From NCBI RefSeq assembly GCF_019802055.1, contig NZ_JAHVHW010000004.1, forward strand, positions 682,001-746,000: a stretch of 64,000 nucleotides of DNA. Direction: 5' to 3'. This stretch comes from Ferrimonas balearica (GTDB lineage: Bacteria > Pseudomonadota > Gammaproteobacteria > Enterobacterales > Shewanellaceae). Of the stretch, positions 1 to 7,971 are shown in pieces. The position numbers and the translations under genes are program-made. The first letter of the stretch is position 1; each line of letters starts with the position of its first letter. Below the pieces are notes generated by a model, which was not told the origin of the DNA, did no database searches, and was given only the letters and a program-made list of their open reading frames with translations.

Positions 1-582
1 CACATCACCATCGGCCCACCGCTGAAAGCGATCCTGGATGATCCGGGTGTTCGCCTGGACGGCCTGGTGGCACCGGGGCACGTCTCCATGGTAGTGGGGC
101 AGTCTCCCTACCAGTTCATCGTTGATGACTACGGCAAACCGGTGGTGATCGCCGGATTCGAACCCATCGACTTCCTCACCGCCCTACTGGGCGTGGTGCA
201 CCAGATCGCCGAGGGGCGTGCTGAGGTGGAGAACGCCTACACCCGGGCGGTGCAAAGCGCCGGTAACGCGGTGGCCCAGCGGGCGATGTCGGAGGTGTTC
301 ACCCTGGCGCCGAAAAGCGACTGGCGCGGACTGGGTGCCATCGACGAGTCCGGCCTGATGTTGAGCCCGGCCTTTGCCGAGTTTGACGCCGAGCGCCGCT
401 TCGGCCTCAAGCCCACCCATGTGGAGGAGCCGGAGGGCTGCGGTTGCGCCAAGGTGCTGCGCGGCCAGATCAAACCGGCGGATTGCCCGCTGTTCGGCCA
501 GCGCTGTACGCCGCAAACCCCCGTGGGGGCATTGATGGTCTCCAGCGAGGGCGCCTGCGCGGCGTACTTCCAGTACCGCTGA
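1..582 (+). CDS. hypD: Hydrogenase maturation protein HypD, C-terminal part
   Basis: The reading frame is open from the first base, so this is the 3' end of a gene that begins before the window. The product matches the C-terminal half of HypD, which works with HypC in the cytoplasm to assemble the Fe(CN)2CO group of NiFe hydrogenases. The visible signature is the cysteine-rich segment GCGCAKVLRG, then DCPLFG and RCTP, then the terminal motif MVSSEGACAAY. These cysteines include the ligands of the family's [4Fe-4S] cluster. A strong terminator follows directly, so hypD is the last gene of its operon and hypE is not downstream here. Identity is secure; the N-terminus cannot be seen. Confidence 0.95.
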   Translation, partial: HITIGPPLKAILDDPGVRLDGLVAPGHVSMVVGQSPYQFIVDDYGKPVVIAGFEPIDFLTALLGVVHQIAEGRAEVENAYTRAVQSAGNAVAQRAMSEVFTLAPKSDWRGLGAIDESGLMLSPAFAEFDAERRFGLKPTHVEEPEGCGCAKVLRGQIKPADCPLFGQRCTPQTPVGALMVSSEGACAAYFQYR

Positions 583-603
583 TACGCCGCATCTGCAGCA
601 AAG

Positions 604-632
604 AAACGCCCCGACTCGGGGCGTTTTTTTTT
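604..632 (+). terminator. Rho-independent terminator after hypD
   Basis: A GC-rich stem (AAACGCCCC paired with GGGGCGTTT, loop GACT) runs into nine T residues. It lies 22 bases after the hypD stop. Confidence 0.93.
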
Positions 633-728
633 GCAGTTGTCGCAATCGGGCAAGGGGCAAAGTAATACAGCAGCTTGCCCGGATTTTAGGCTCAGTGCCC
701 GCTCTCAGGCCGGGAATAACACCGCCCA

Positions 729-750
729 AAATGTGATCCAGATCAACTTT
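729..750 (+). promoter_or_regulatory. CRP-type binding site upstream of the beta-helix gene
   Basis: The 22 bases match the E. coli CRP consensus at 19 positions by my alignment. The left half-site TGTGA is perfect, the spacer is TCCAGA, and the right half is TCAAC instead of TCACA. It lies about 93 bases before the start of the exported beta-helix protein and well beyond the hypD terminator, so it can only serve the downstream gene. No clear -10 box was assigned. Confidence 0.6.
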
Positions 751-842
751 TAACCTGGCCCATCTTTCAGCCCTGACCTAAAGTTCTCGCCGCTTTGCCA
801 AATCGAACCTGCCACCTGATTCGCTGTAAAAGGAGGTATTCC

Positions 843-2219
843 ATGCTCGCAACTTACCTGCGCGGTCTCCTGCTGTTGTCGCTGCTCCTCACTCCGGCCG
901 CCTGGCCTGCCCCAACAGTTGCTGAGGTCGATTGCAGCACCCACCCCCTACAGGAAGCCATTGATGCAGCGCATCCGGGCTCGGTGATCCGATTAACCGG
1001 CTGGTGTGAGGGCCATTTCACTGTCGATAAGGATCTCACCATATTGGGCGCACCAGCGGTTCTCTCCGGCATTGGTGATGGCACTGTGCTGACGCTGACC
1101 AATGGCACTACCCCGCCCCTGATTTACTTGAAGGATCTTGAGATAAGAAACGGTGGTCTGGGGCCAACCGATCTGACTGCACCAATGGCCGCGGGGGGGC
1201 TGTTGCTGCTCAACAGCGCCAGTGAGCCCCTTATCGCCCAGCTGGAGAACGTCACCATCGCTGATAACACCCTACCCGGCAATGATGGCGACGCATTCGG
1301 AGCCTGTGGGGTAGGGACCTCTGGCCCGGTAAAGCTGACCTTGCGGAACTCCGCCATCATTAACAACGGTATCAGCAATATCTCCCTCGACGGGCATGTG
1401 ATCGGAGGCTTGCATCTTGGACTTCAGGGGTATCTGCAACTGTACAACACCGAATTGAGTGGCAACTTCAATTTGACCGATGGGGGCAGCAGCGGCGGTC
1501 TGGAGTGTTACGGCCACTGCATCATGCAGGGCGGGCATATCAGCAATAACGAAACTGGCAGCGACTCAGGTTCCAGCGGCGCAGGTTTCACAGTCTGGCG
1601 AGATGGTTTCCTGCTGATGGAGGGCGTACGGGTCCAGGACAATCGCAGCAGCTGGGATACGTCGGTTGCCGGTGGCGGCGTCATTCTTGGCCATGCGGTG
1701 CTGAAGCATACCCAGATCCGCAATAACCAACTGCTGGGAACCGGCGACACCGATGGCAGCGGAGGGCTGCTGGTACAAGGTGGCGTGCTTGAGATGATGG
1801 ACAGCGCCATCCGGGGCAACTTGGCTCCGGGAGTTTATCATCGTGGCGCGGCGGGCCTGACCGTGCGGGGAAACGCCCGGGCTAGCCTGCTCAGAACCAC
1901 CATCCGCGACAACCTGGCCTCCCTAAGCCCAACCGGGGCCAATGCCGGCGCACTGCTGGTGAGCAACGACAGCCAGTTTTACGGCAACGAGGTGATCATC
2001 CGAAATAACGAAGGCCAGACCGGTAGTGTCCATATCGGCGAACAAGCCCGGGTGATCCTCACCGGCAGTCGAGTTCAGGGCAACCTGGGGCTGATCACCG
2101 GTGGCATCTGGCTCGATGACACAGCCAGTCCACCCGGTGAGGTGTTGCTGTTCAACACCAGCCTGATCAACAACACACCGGATAACTGCAGCGGCTTTAC
2201 GGATCCTGCCTGTTTGTAG
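843..2219 (+). CDS. Exported right-handed beta-helix repeat protein
   Basis: A 458-residue protein of unknown function. ATG at 843 is chosen because AGGAGGT (831-837) precedes it and translation from it gives a clean signal peptide (LRGLLLLSLLLTPAAWPAP). After the signal it opens with a DCSTHPLQEAIDAA segment, typical of the capping turn of parallel beta-helix proteins, then has many short repeats rich in N-N-x-I/L and G-G turns (NAIINN, RNNQLL and RDNLAS type rungs). No catalytic motif of pectate lyases was recognised. The family usually binds or cleaves polysaccharide or acts as a surface adhesin; which applies here cannot be told. A CRP-type site upstream suggests catabolite control. Single-gene transcription unit. 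Confidence 0.8.
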   Translation: MLATYLRGLLLLSLLLTPAAWPAPTVAEVDCSTHPLQEAIDAAHPGSVIRLTGWCEGHFTVDKDLTILGAPAVLSGIGDGTVLTLTNGTTPPLIYLKDLEIRNGGLGPTDLTAPMAAGGLLLLNSASEPLIAQLENVTIADNTLPGNDGDAFGACGVGTSGPVKLTLRNSAIINNGISNISLDGHVIGGLHLGLQGYLQLYNTELSGNFNLTDGGSSGGLECYGHCIMQGGHISNNETGSDSGSSGAGFTVWRDGFLLMEGVRVQDNRSSWDTSVAGGGVILGHAVLKHTQIRNNQLLGTGDTDGSGGLLVQGGVLEMMDSAIRGNLAPGVYHRGAAGLTVRGNARASLLRTTIRDNLASLSPTGANAGALLVSNDSQFYGNEVIIRNNEGQTGSVHIGEQARVILTGSRVQGNLGLITGGIWLDDTASPPGEVLLFNTSLINNTPDNCSGFTDPACL

Positions 2220-2236
2220 TTACGCACTCAGGGGCT

Positions 2237-2275
2237 CGTACAGGGTCAGCCTCTCTCAGGGGCTGGCCCTGTACG
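2237..2275 (+). terminator. Strong hairpin after the beta-helix gene
   Basis: A 15-bp stem (CGTACAGGGTCAGCC against GGCTGGCCCTGTACG, one G-T pair) encloses a 9-base loop. It starts 17 bases after the stop codon. There is no proper T run behind it, so it may terminate weakly or mainly protect the transcript end. Confidence 0.55.
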
Positions 2276-2367
2276 GTACTCATTTGGAGCCCACCTTGGT
2301 TCCCGGACCGTTTCCCTCTACCATCCCCCTACTCTCTTTTCAGCCCTGACCATCCCCGAGCCTTATC

Positions 2368-3054
2368 ATGACCCGTCCCGTTAAGACCCTGCTCTCCTGG
2401 AGCAGTGGCAAAGACAGTGCCTGGGCACTGCATACCCTGCGTCAGGATCCCAGCATTGACGTTGTCGGGCTGTTCACCACGGTCAACAGCGAGGCGGAAC
2501 GGGTGGCGATTCACGGGGTGCGTCAGTCGCTGCTGGAGGCTCAGGCGCAAAGCCTCGGCCTGCCGCTCTACGTCATCCCCCTGCCCTACCCCTGCAGCAA
2601 TGAGGCGTACCAGGCCTGCATGGCCCGCTTTCATCAGCAGGCGGTGGCAATGGGGGTTGAGGCGGTCGCCTTTGGCGATCTGTTGCTGGAGGACGTACGG
2701 GATTACCGCATTGAAATCCTGAAAGGCACCGGCCTTGAGCCACGCTTTCCGCTGTGGGGAGAGGACACCGGGGCGCTGGCCCGCACCATGGTGGCGTCTG
2801 GGCTGAGGGCCACCCTATCCTGCATCCAGAATGACAAGCTCAGCGAAGAGTTCCTGGGGCGGGAGTTTGATAGCGCGCTGCTCGACACGCTGCCGGATGG
2901 GATCGACCCCTGCGGCGAGAATGGCGAGTTCCACACCTTTGCCTGGGATGGCCCGATGTTTCGTTACCCCCTGCCGGTGGTCACCGGGGAGCGGGTGATT
3001 CAGGAGTGGGCCAGTTTTGTGGATCTGCTGCCCTTATCGGAGCGTGTTGGTTAA
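2368..3054 (+). CDS. PP-loop ATPase, diphthine-ammonia ligase-like (adenine nucleotide alpha-hydrolase family)
   Basis: A 228-residue cytoplasmic protein with the PP-loop motif SSGKDSA near residues 12-18, the signature of the N-type ATP pyrophosphatase fold. The downstream FGDLLLEDVRDYRI segment is typical of the MJ0570/Dph6 group (diphthine-ammonia ligase in archaea and eukaryotes). Bacteria make no diphthamide, so the substrate here is unknown; ATP-dependent amidation or thiolation of a small molecule is the family expectation. The 3' end overlaps the end of the opposite-strand phosphorylase gene by 21 bases, tail to tail. No strong ribosome-binding site is visible before the ATG. Family call secure, function open. 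Confidence 0.85.
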   Translation: MTRPVKTLLSWSSGKDSAWALHTLRQDPSIDVVGLFTTVNSEAERVAIHGVRQSLLEAQAQSLGLPLYVIPLPYPCSNEAYQACMARFHQQAVAMGVEAVAFGDLLLEDVRDYRIEILKGTGLEPRFPLWGEDTGALARTMVASGLRATLSCIQNDKLSEEFLGREFDSALLDTLPDGIDPCGENGEFHTFAWDGPMFRYPLPVVTGERVIQEWASFVDLLPLSERVG

Positions 3055-4773
3055 CCAGACACTCTGGTAGGGGGCCAGGGTTATCTCCCCATGCAGGTCG
3101 GGATAATCTTCCCCAGTGAGCAGATCCCACCAGAGTTGAGTACCAATCAGGTTGAGGCTGGCCAGCCGCAGGATTTGTGGCTGGTCGGTGACATTGGCCA
3201 CCGCAAAGATGCTCTGGTCCCGCATCCGGCTCTGACGCCATACCCCGAACAGGGCTTCACCCAGATGCAGCACAAACTGGGTAGCGCTGGGGTGGAACGC
3301 CGGTTGCTGCTGACGCAGCCGGACCAGTTGGCAAAGCCCCACAAAGACCTGATGGTGGTGACTCTCCACCGACTCCAATTGGGCTTCCAGCTGATCCGCA
3401 TCCCAGCAATGGCGGTTGATGCTGCGGTTGTTGCCGGTGTGGACCACCTTGTCCTGATCATTCCCGGTGCCCAGAAAGCTGTGCAGATAGATGGCGGGCA
3501 TCCCCTCCAACGACAGCATGATGGCGTGAGCACAGAGAAAGCGGTCGCGCTGGTGGTGATCCTCCCCTTTCAGCGTTCCCTTCATGGCGTCATAGAGGGC
3601 GATGTTAATCTCGTAGGGGCGCAACCCTCCCTCGCCCAGACTGCGCCAGGAGATCCGCCCCCCGAACGCCTCCATGGTGGTGGCGATGTCGGCGATCGCC
3701 TTCTCATCCAGCAGCCCCTCCACCGGACGCAGGCCGATGCCATCATGGGAGGCGATAAAGTTGAGGTAGGTGGTGCCCATCTGCGCCGGTGGCATGCTCA
3801 TCTGCCACAGCTTGAGGGCATTGCAGTCCCCGGTCAGCAGGGTATGCAGCAGCAGGGGCGGCAGGGAAAAGTTGTAGATGGCGTGCGCCTCGTTGCCATT
3901 GCCGAAATAGGCCAGATTCTCCCGGTTGGGGATGTTGGTTTCGGTGATAAGCAGAATGCGGGGGTCGTAAAAGCTCACCAGAGTGCGGAGCAGGCGAATG
4001 ATCTCATGGGTCTGCGGCAGGTTGAGGCAGGATGTGCCCGGCGTTTTCCAAAGAAAGGCCACCGCGTCCAGGCGGAAAAGGGTCACCCCCTGGCTGAGAT
4101 AAAGCTGGATGATCTTGACCATCTCCACCAAAACCCGGGGATTGGCAAAGTTGAGATCCACCTGATCATGGCTGAAGGTGCACCAGACATGCCGCTTCCC
4201 GTCGACCGTCTGCACCGGCTTCAACAGCGGTGAGGTTCGGGGCCGCACCACCTGATGCAGATCGGCTTCGGGATCCACACAGATAAAGTACTCCTTGCCG
4301 GGCATCTCCCCCGCCTTGAACTGTTCAAACCAACGGCTTCGGCTGGAGCAATGGTTGATCACCAGATCGGCCATCAGCCGGGAACCGCCAGCGATGGCAC
4401 GAATGTCGGCCCACTCACCCAGTGCCGGATTGACCCTGGCGTAATCGATAACGGAGAAGCCATCGTCCGAGCTGTAGGGAAAGAAGGGGAGGATATGGAC
4501 TCCGGTCGCCACATGGGCGAGGTAGTGATCCAGAAACTCCTTCAGGGTGTGGAGGGGCGCCTCCCCCTCCCGCTTCAGGCTGTCCCCGTAGGTGATCACA
4601 ATCAGGTCGGTTTGATCCCAGGGTTCGTCCCGGGGTTTGGGCATGGCGCAGTGCCCCTCGCTGCCCAGCGCCTCAATCAGCTCCCGTGCCAGCGGAGCAG
4701 CCTCCCGCTCCGGGTAGATCAGCTGCAGATGCTCCTCCACCCGCTGCCGCAGTTCGTCCAGGCTGGTATGCAC
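3034..4773 (-). CDS. GH13_18 glycoside phosphorylase, probable glucosylglycerate phosphorylase
   Basis: 579 residues, GH13 subfamily 18 (sucrose phosphorylase-like). The catalytic residues are visible: nucleophile Asp236 in FRLDAVAF, acid/base Glu278 in LLITETN, transition-state Asp344 in ASHDGIGLRP. The start is GTG at 4773, with GGAGGG embedded in the end of gpgS, one base after the gpgS stop, so the two are translationally coupled. Subfamily members phosphorolyse sucrose, glucosylglycerol, glucosylglycerate or sucrose 6-phosphate; E. coli YcjM is a glucosylglycerate phosphorylase. The operon with a glucosyl-3-phosphoglycerate synthase and phosphatase strongly favours glucosylglycerate, releasing glucose 1-phosphate and glycerate when the solute is no longer needed. 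Many automated tools would call it sucrose phosphorylase. The substrate is inferred from context, not from residues. Confidence 0.85.
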   Translation of the reverse strand: MHTSLDELRQRVEEHLQLIYPEREAAPLARELIEALGSEGHCAMPKPRDEPWDQTDLIVITYGDSLKREGEAPLHTLKEFLDHYLAHVATGVHILPFFPYSSDDGFSVIDYARVNPALGEWADIRAIAGGSRLMADLVINHCSSRSRWFEQFKAGEMPGKEYFICVDPEADLHQVVRPRTSPLLKPVQTVDGKRHVWCTFSHDQVDLNFANPRVLVEMVKIIQLYLSQGVTLFRLDAVAFLWKTPGTSCLNLPQTHEIIRLLRTLVSFYDPRILLITETNIPNRENLAYFGNGNEAHAIYNFSLPPLLLHTLLTGDCNALKLWQMSMPPAQMGTTYLNFIASHDGIGLRPVEGLLDEKAIADIATTMEAFGGRISWRSLGEGGLRPYEINIALYDAMKGTLKGEDHHQRDRFLCAHAIMLSLEGMPAIYLHSFLGTGNDQDKVVHTGNNRSINRHCWDADQLEAQLESVESHHHQVFVGLCQLVRLRQQQPAFHPSATQFVLHLGEALFGVWRQSRMRDQSIFAVANVTDQPQILRLASLNLIGTQLWWDLLTGEDYPDLHGEITLAPYQSVWLTNTLR

Positions 4774-4774
4774 C

Positions 4775-6004
4775 CTAGCGGCCCTCCGTAAACTCCCGGT
4801 GGTCGGCCTCTACCGCGTCCACCAGTTGTTCAAAGATGTCCGGAATGGCACTGCGTACGCGGCTCCAGCTGGGAATAAAGGGCTTTTCCTTGGGGTGTTC
4901 GAGAAAGTGCAGTCCCGCCTTCAGCACGTTCTCGGCAAACAGTTCCACCGACTCCTCCTCGCTGTGGACATCGAAATCCAGACCGTTGATCACCGCGTCG
5001 TTACGGTAGGTCTCGATAAAGTCCAGGGCGATGCGGTAGTAGGTGGCCTTGATGGAACGGAAGGTTTCCGAGGAGAACACCACACCATTGGTGGCCAGTT
5101 TGCGGAAGATCGCCTTGCTGATGTCGATGGACATTTTGGACAGCCCGCCGCTGTCATCGTCGCGGGAGAGATCCTGGTGTTTATGATCATAGCGGTCGGC
5201 GATGTCCACCTGACAGAGGCGGTTGGTGGCGTAGTTGCGCTTCATCTCCGACAGCACACCAATCTCCAGGCCCCAGTCACTGGGGATGCGGATGTCGTTG
5301 ATCACATCGATGCGGAAGGAGAACTCCCCCGCCAGCGGATAGCGAAAGGAATCGAGATACTCCAGGTAATCAAGAGGACCAAAGATCTTCTTCAAAGAGC
5401 GCAGCAGCGGCGTGACCAGCAGGCGGGTGACCCGGCCATTCAGGCTGCCCTCCGCCACCCGGGCGTAAAACCCTTTGCAGAACTCGTAGTTGAAAGTGGG
5501 GTTGGCCACCGGGTAGATCAGCCTTGCCAGCAGGCTGCGGTCGTAGGTGACGATGTCGCAATCGTGCAGCGCCACCGATTCGGTTTGGCCCCGGGCCAGC
5601 ACGTAACCCAGGCAGTACCAGACGTTGCGCCCCTTCCCCATCTCGGTGGGAGCCAGACCCTCAGCCCGCAGCCGGGCATCAATCGCCTTCAGTCTCGGGC
5701 CATCGTTCCAGAGCACCCGGTGGGTTTGTGGCAGTCGGCTGAAGAAGGACAGGGCATGCTGATACTGTTCCCTGTCCGCCCGGTCCAGACCGATCACCAC
5801 TTCGGACAGGTAGGGCACCTGGGTCAGTTCGTTAACGATGTTGTCCAGAGCCGGGCCGGTCAGTTCACTGTAGAGGGAGGGCAGCACCAGGGACATGGGC
5901 CTCGACTTGCTGTGCATCAGCAGCTCAGCTTCCAGATCCTCCACCGACCGGTCAGTCAGATTGTGCAGCGTGGTAATGATGCCGTTCTGATAAAAGTCAC
6001 CCAT
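4775..6004 (-). CDS. gpgS: Glucosyl-3-phosphoglycerate synthase
   Basis: 409 residues, GT81 family. It transfers glucose from a nucleotide sugar to 3-phosphoglycerate to give glucosyl-3-phosphoglycerate, the first step of glucosylglycerate synthesis. The metal- and nucleotide-sugar-binding DCD motif is at residues 148-150, preceded by GKGRNVWYCLGY; the family segment YEFCKGFYARV follows. The start ATG at 6004 has AGGGAGG just upstream. It lies 68 bases after the phosphatase gene and one base before the phosphorylase gene on the same strand. Glucosylglycerate is a negatively charged compatible solute used under salt stress, especially when nitrogen is short. Identity is high-confidence from sequence and context. 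Confidence 0.92.
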   Translation of the reverse strand: MGDFYQNGIITTLHNLTDRSVEDLEAELLMHSKSRPMSLVLPSLYSELTGPALDNIVNELTQVPYLSEVVIGLDRADREQYQHALSFFSRLPQTHRVLWNDGPRLKAIDARLRAEGLAPTEMGKGRNVWYCLGYVLARGQTESVALHDCDIVTYDRSLLARLIYPVANPTFNYEFCKGFYARVAEGSLNGRVTRLLVTPLLRSLKKIFGPLDYLEYLDSFRYPLAGEFSFRIDVINDIRIPSDWGLEIGVLSEMKRNYATNRLCQVDIADRYDHKHQDLSRDDDSGGLSKMSIDISKAIFRKLATNGVVFSSETFRSIKATYYRIALDFIETYRNDAVINGLDFDVHSEEESVELFAENVLKAGLHFLEHPKEKPFIPSWSRVRSAIPDIFEQLVDAVEADHREFTEGR

Positions 6005-6072
6005 GGCGCCTCCCTGTGTCGTGACATTTCAATGCACTAACCAAGGTTAGCAAGGGGAATGCCACCCTGCTT

Positions 6073-6912
6073 TCAGCGCAGCTGATAGTGTGCCAGCAGA
6101 CGCTCGATGGCGTCGTTCCAGCCCTCGGGACCAAGCGCCTCGGGGGTGTAGGCTCGGGGGCGGGCTGCGGCGCTCAGGCGGGGCAGCGGGTTGACCGGAG
6201 AGCGCACCAGCACCGGATGATCCGCCGCGTCCAGCATCGCCACATCGTTCTCCCCATCCCCCAAAGCGATCACCCGGGGCATGCTGCCCCAGTGGCGCTG
6301 ATAGGCTCGTCGCAAGGGTCCCAGGCAGCGCCCCTTGTCGCTTTGGCCGATCACATGCACAAACCGGCCCCCCTTCAGCAACCGCAATCCGTGTCGCCGC
6401 AGTGCCCGCTCCAGCAGCTTGAGCTCGGCATCGCTGCCCTGCCAAAGCAGCGGTTCAGAGAAGTGCCGGTCCAACGCTTGGGCGGCGCTGTCCGGGTCCA
6501 GCCCGGTGTGCTGGATCAGGGTATCCCTGTCCCAGTCGGAAAAGCCCTCCAGGCGCAAACCGGTATCCCGGCGAATTTGTGCCAGAGCGGCCAGGATCTC
6601 CGCCCGGGTTGCCCCAAAAGGTTGCATCCGTTGCCCCATCATGGCGCCCAGGGGAGCGTCGGAGTCCGGTGTCAGCCCACTGCTCCAGACCAGTGCGGCA
6701 CCATTCTCCACCACATAGGGGGCCGCAGTGCCCAGCCGCTCACGCAGAGAGATCAGCTCTGCGGCGGTTTTGCTGGTATTGAGGATCAGGGGAATCTCAT
6801 GGCGTTTCAGCCGCTCAAGCGCAGGCAGAGCGGCATCGAAACGGTAGTCGTGGTGGTCAAGCAGGGTGCCATCCAGATCAGTCACCACCAGCAGTTTTGG
6901 AGTCTGGGCCAT
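6073..6912 (-). CDS. Glucosyl-3-phosphoglycerate phosphatase (MPGP-type HAD phosphatase)
   Basis: 279 residues, HAD-IIB family of the mannosyl-3-phosphoglycerate phosphatase (YedP) type. Motif I is TDLDGTLLDH, with nucleophile Asp12 and Asp14; the motif II-type LNTSKT is near residue 45; motif IV GDGEND is at 218-223. It should dephosphorylate the GpgS product to glucosylglycerate. It is the first gene of the three-gene minus-strand operon and follows a terminator that closes the upstream MOSC gene, so the operon promoter should lie between 6913 and 6980. An AGGGAA ribosome-binding site precedes the ATG. Family members act on both mannosyl and glucosyl phosphoglycerate; the neighbour GpgS decides the assignment. 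Confidence 0.88.
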   Translation of the reverse strand: MAQTPKLLVVTDLDGTLLDHHDYRFDAALPALERLKRHEIPLILNTSKTAAELISLRERLGTAAPYVVENGAALVWSSGLTPDSDAPLGAMMGQRMQPFGATRAEILAALAQIRRDTGLRLEGFSDWDRDTLIQHTGLDPDSAAQALDRHFSEPLLWQGSDAELKLLERALRRHGLRLLKGGRFVHVIGQSDKGRCLGPLRRAYQRHWGSMPRVIALGDGENDVAMLDAADHPVLVRSPVNPLPRLSAAARPRAYTPEALGPEGWNDAIERLLAHYQLR

Positions 6913-6980
6913 CCTTGGGTTCCCTTTCAGGGTTTCGCTTGAGTGTAGTCAAGCAAGGATTGGCCCAACCTTGAGTTTGA

Positions 6981-7006
6981 AGGAAAAGCGGGACGTTAGC
7001 GTCCCG
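6981..7006 (-). terminator. Terminator after the MOSC gene
   Basis: Read on the minus strand, a CGGGACG/CGTCCCG stem with a 4-base loop overlaps the MOSC stop codon and is followed by CTTTTCC. It separates the MOSC gene from the glucosylglycerate operon. Confidence 0.65.
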
Positions 7007-7841
7007 GCGTCGCTGTCAGACCATCGCCAACCGCAATGGCGGCCGCCTCACCCTCAAGCAAAATCGCATTGCCTCCGAAAAACGCCCCTGACTTCTCGAG
7101 CGGGTTCAGGCTTATCAGGGTTTGCAGCGGCTCTTTGGGGTTGGGCCGGATCCCCTGCAATTGATCCACCGTCACGACCGGACAGCGCTGGCAGGGCTTT
7201 CGGATCGCCAGGGTGTAACCCGGGCCGGTCAGGCGATGATCCTGCAGTTCACGGAAGGGGGCATCGAACCGATCCACCACAATATTGGCCCGAAACCGCT
7301 CCATCCCCACCGGGGCTTCACCTTTGGCCACCAGCGCTTCATTCAACGCTGCCAATGAGGCCTCACTGGCCACCAGATAGGGAAAGCCGTCAGCAAATTC
7401 GGTGTGGGCCTGCTCTGCGCCCTCCAGGTACTTAGCCTTAATGGGGCGGGACTCTGCCCGGTTAAAGCGCACCAGACGCAGAGGTGCACCACGGTATAGG
7501 CCCAGCAGGGCGGTGAGCCACTCAGAGGCCGCTCTGCCCTCATCAAACGCCATCACGTCGCTTTGCCACAGCGATACCGGAGTCAGGGTGGTCAGATCCC
7601 GCTTCAGGGGAAGGGTGAGCGGCGGCTGGCCGGGGTGGGTGATCACCAGAGAGTGCGCATCCAGAACCGGGATCAGTGTGGCCAGTTGCGGCAGCTGCCT
7701 CTGAGTCACAAAGCGCCCCGCCTGGTCCACCAGCATCCAGTGACGGTCCCAGGGCAGGCCGGTGACGTCTAGCGTGCTCCGGGTCAGACGGATCCCCGCC
7801 AACGCTTTCACCGGGTAGATGGTCAGTTCCGTGATGATCAT
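6996..7841 (-). CDS. MOSC domain-containing protein (YcbX-like)
   Basis: 281 residues. An N-terminal beta-barrel MOSC_N domain starts at MIITELTIYPVKALAG, followed by the MOSC domain with the conserved cysteine in RKPCQRCPVVTVDQ. MOSC proteins bind the molybdenum cofactor through this cysteine; YcbX with a ferredoxin partner reduces N-hydroxylated base analogues. Unlike E. coli YcbX there is no C-terminal 2Fe-2S domain, so electrons must come from another protein. The frame is open 47 codons further upstream, but homology begins at the ATG at 7841, which I take as the start. Divergent from the AraC-type regulator. Confidence 0.85.
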   Translation of the reverse strand: MIITELTIYPVKALAGIRLTRSTLDVTGLPWDRHWMLVDQAGRFVTQRQLPQLATLIPVLDAHSLVITHPGQPPLTLPLKRDLTTLTPVSLWQSDVMAFDEGRAASEWLTALLGLYRGAPLRLVRFNRAESRPIKAKYLEGAEQAHTEFADGFPYLVASEASLAALNEALVAKGEAPVGMERFRANIVVDRFDAPFRELQDHRLTGPGYTLAIRKPCQRCPVVTVDQLQGIRPNPKEPLQTLISLNPLEKSGAFFGGNAILLEGEAAAIAVGDGLTATPGR

Positions 7842-7971
7842 TTCAGCCGAAAAGTCCTGTGGTAAAGCGTCATAGCATACACGCACATCGGGATTGGCTC
7901 GTGATATTGTCACTCTCTGGGGACGCTCCCCCGGCACGGCATCGGAAGGATTCGGAATCGAGCATAAGGAT

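Noticed and set aside
3034..4773. Calling the GH13 enzyme a sucrose phosphorylase
   Set aside because: The family contains several specificities, no sucrose gene is near, and the operon makes glucosylglycerate.
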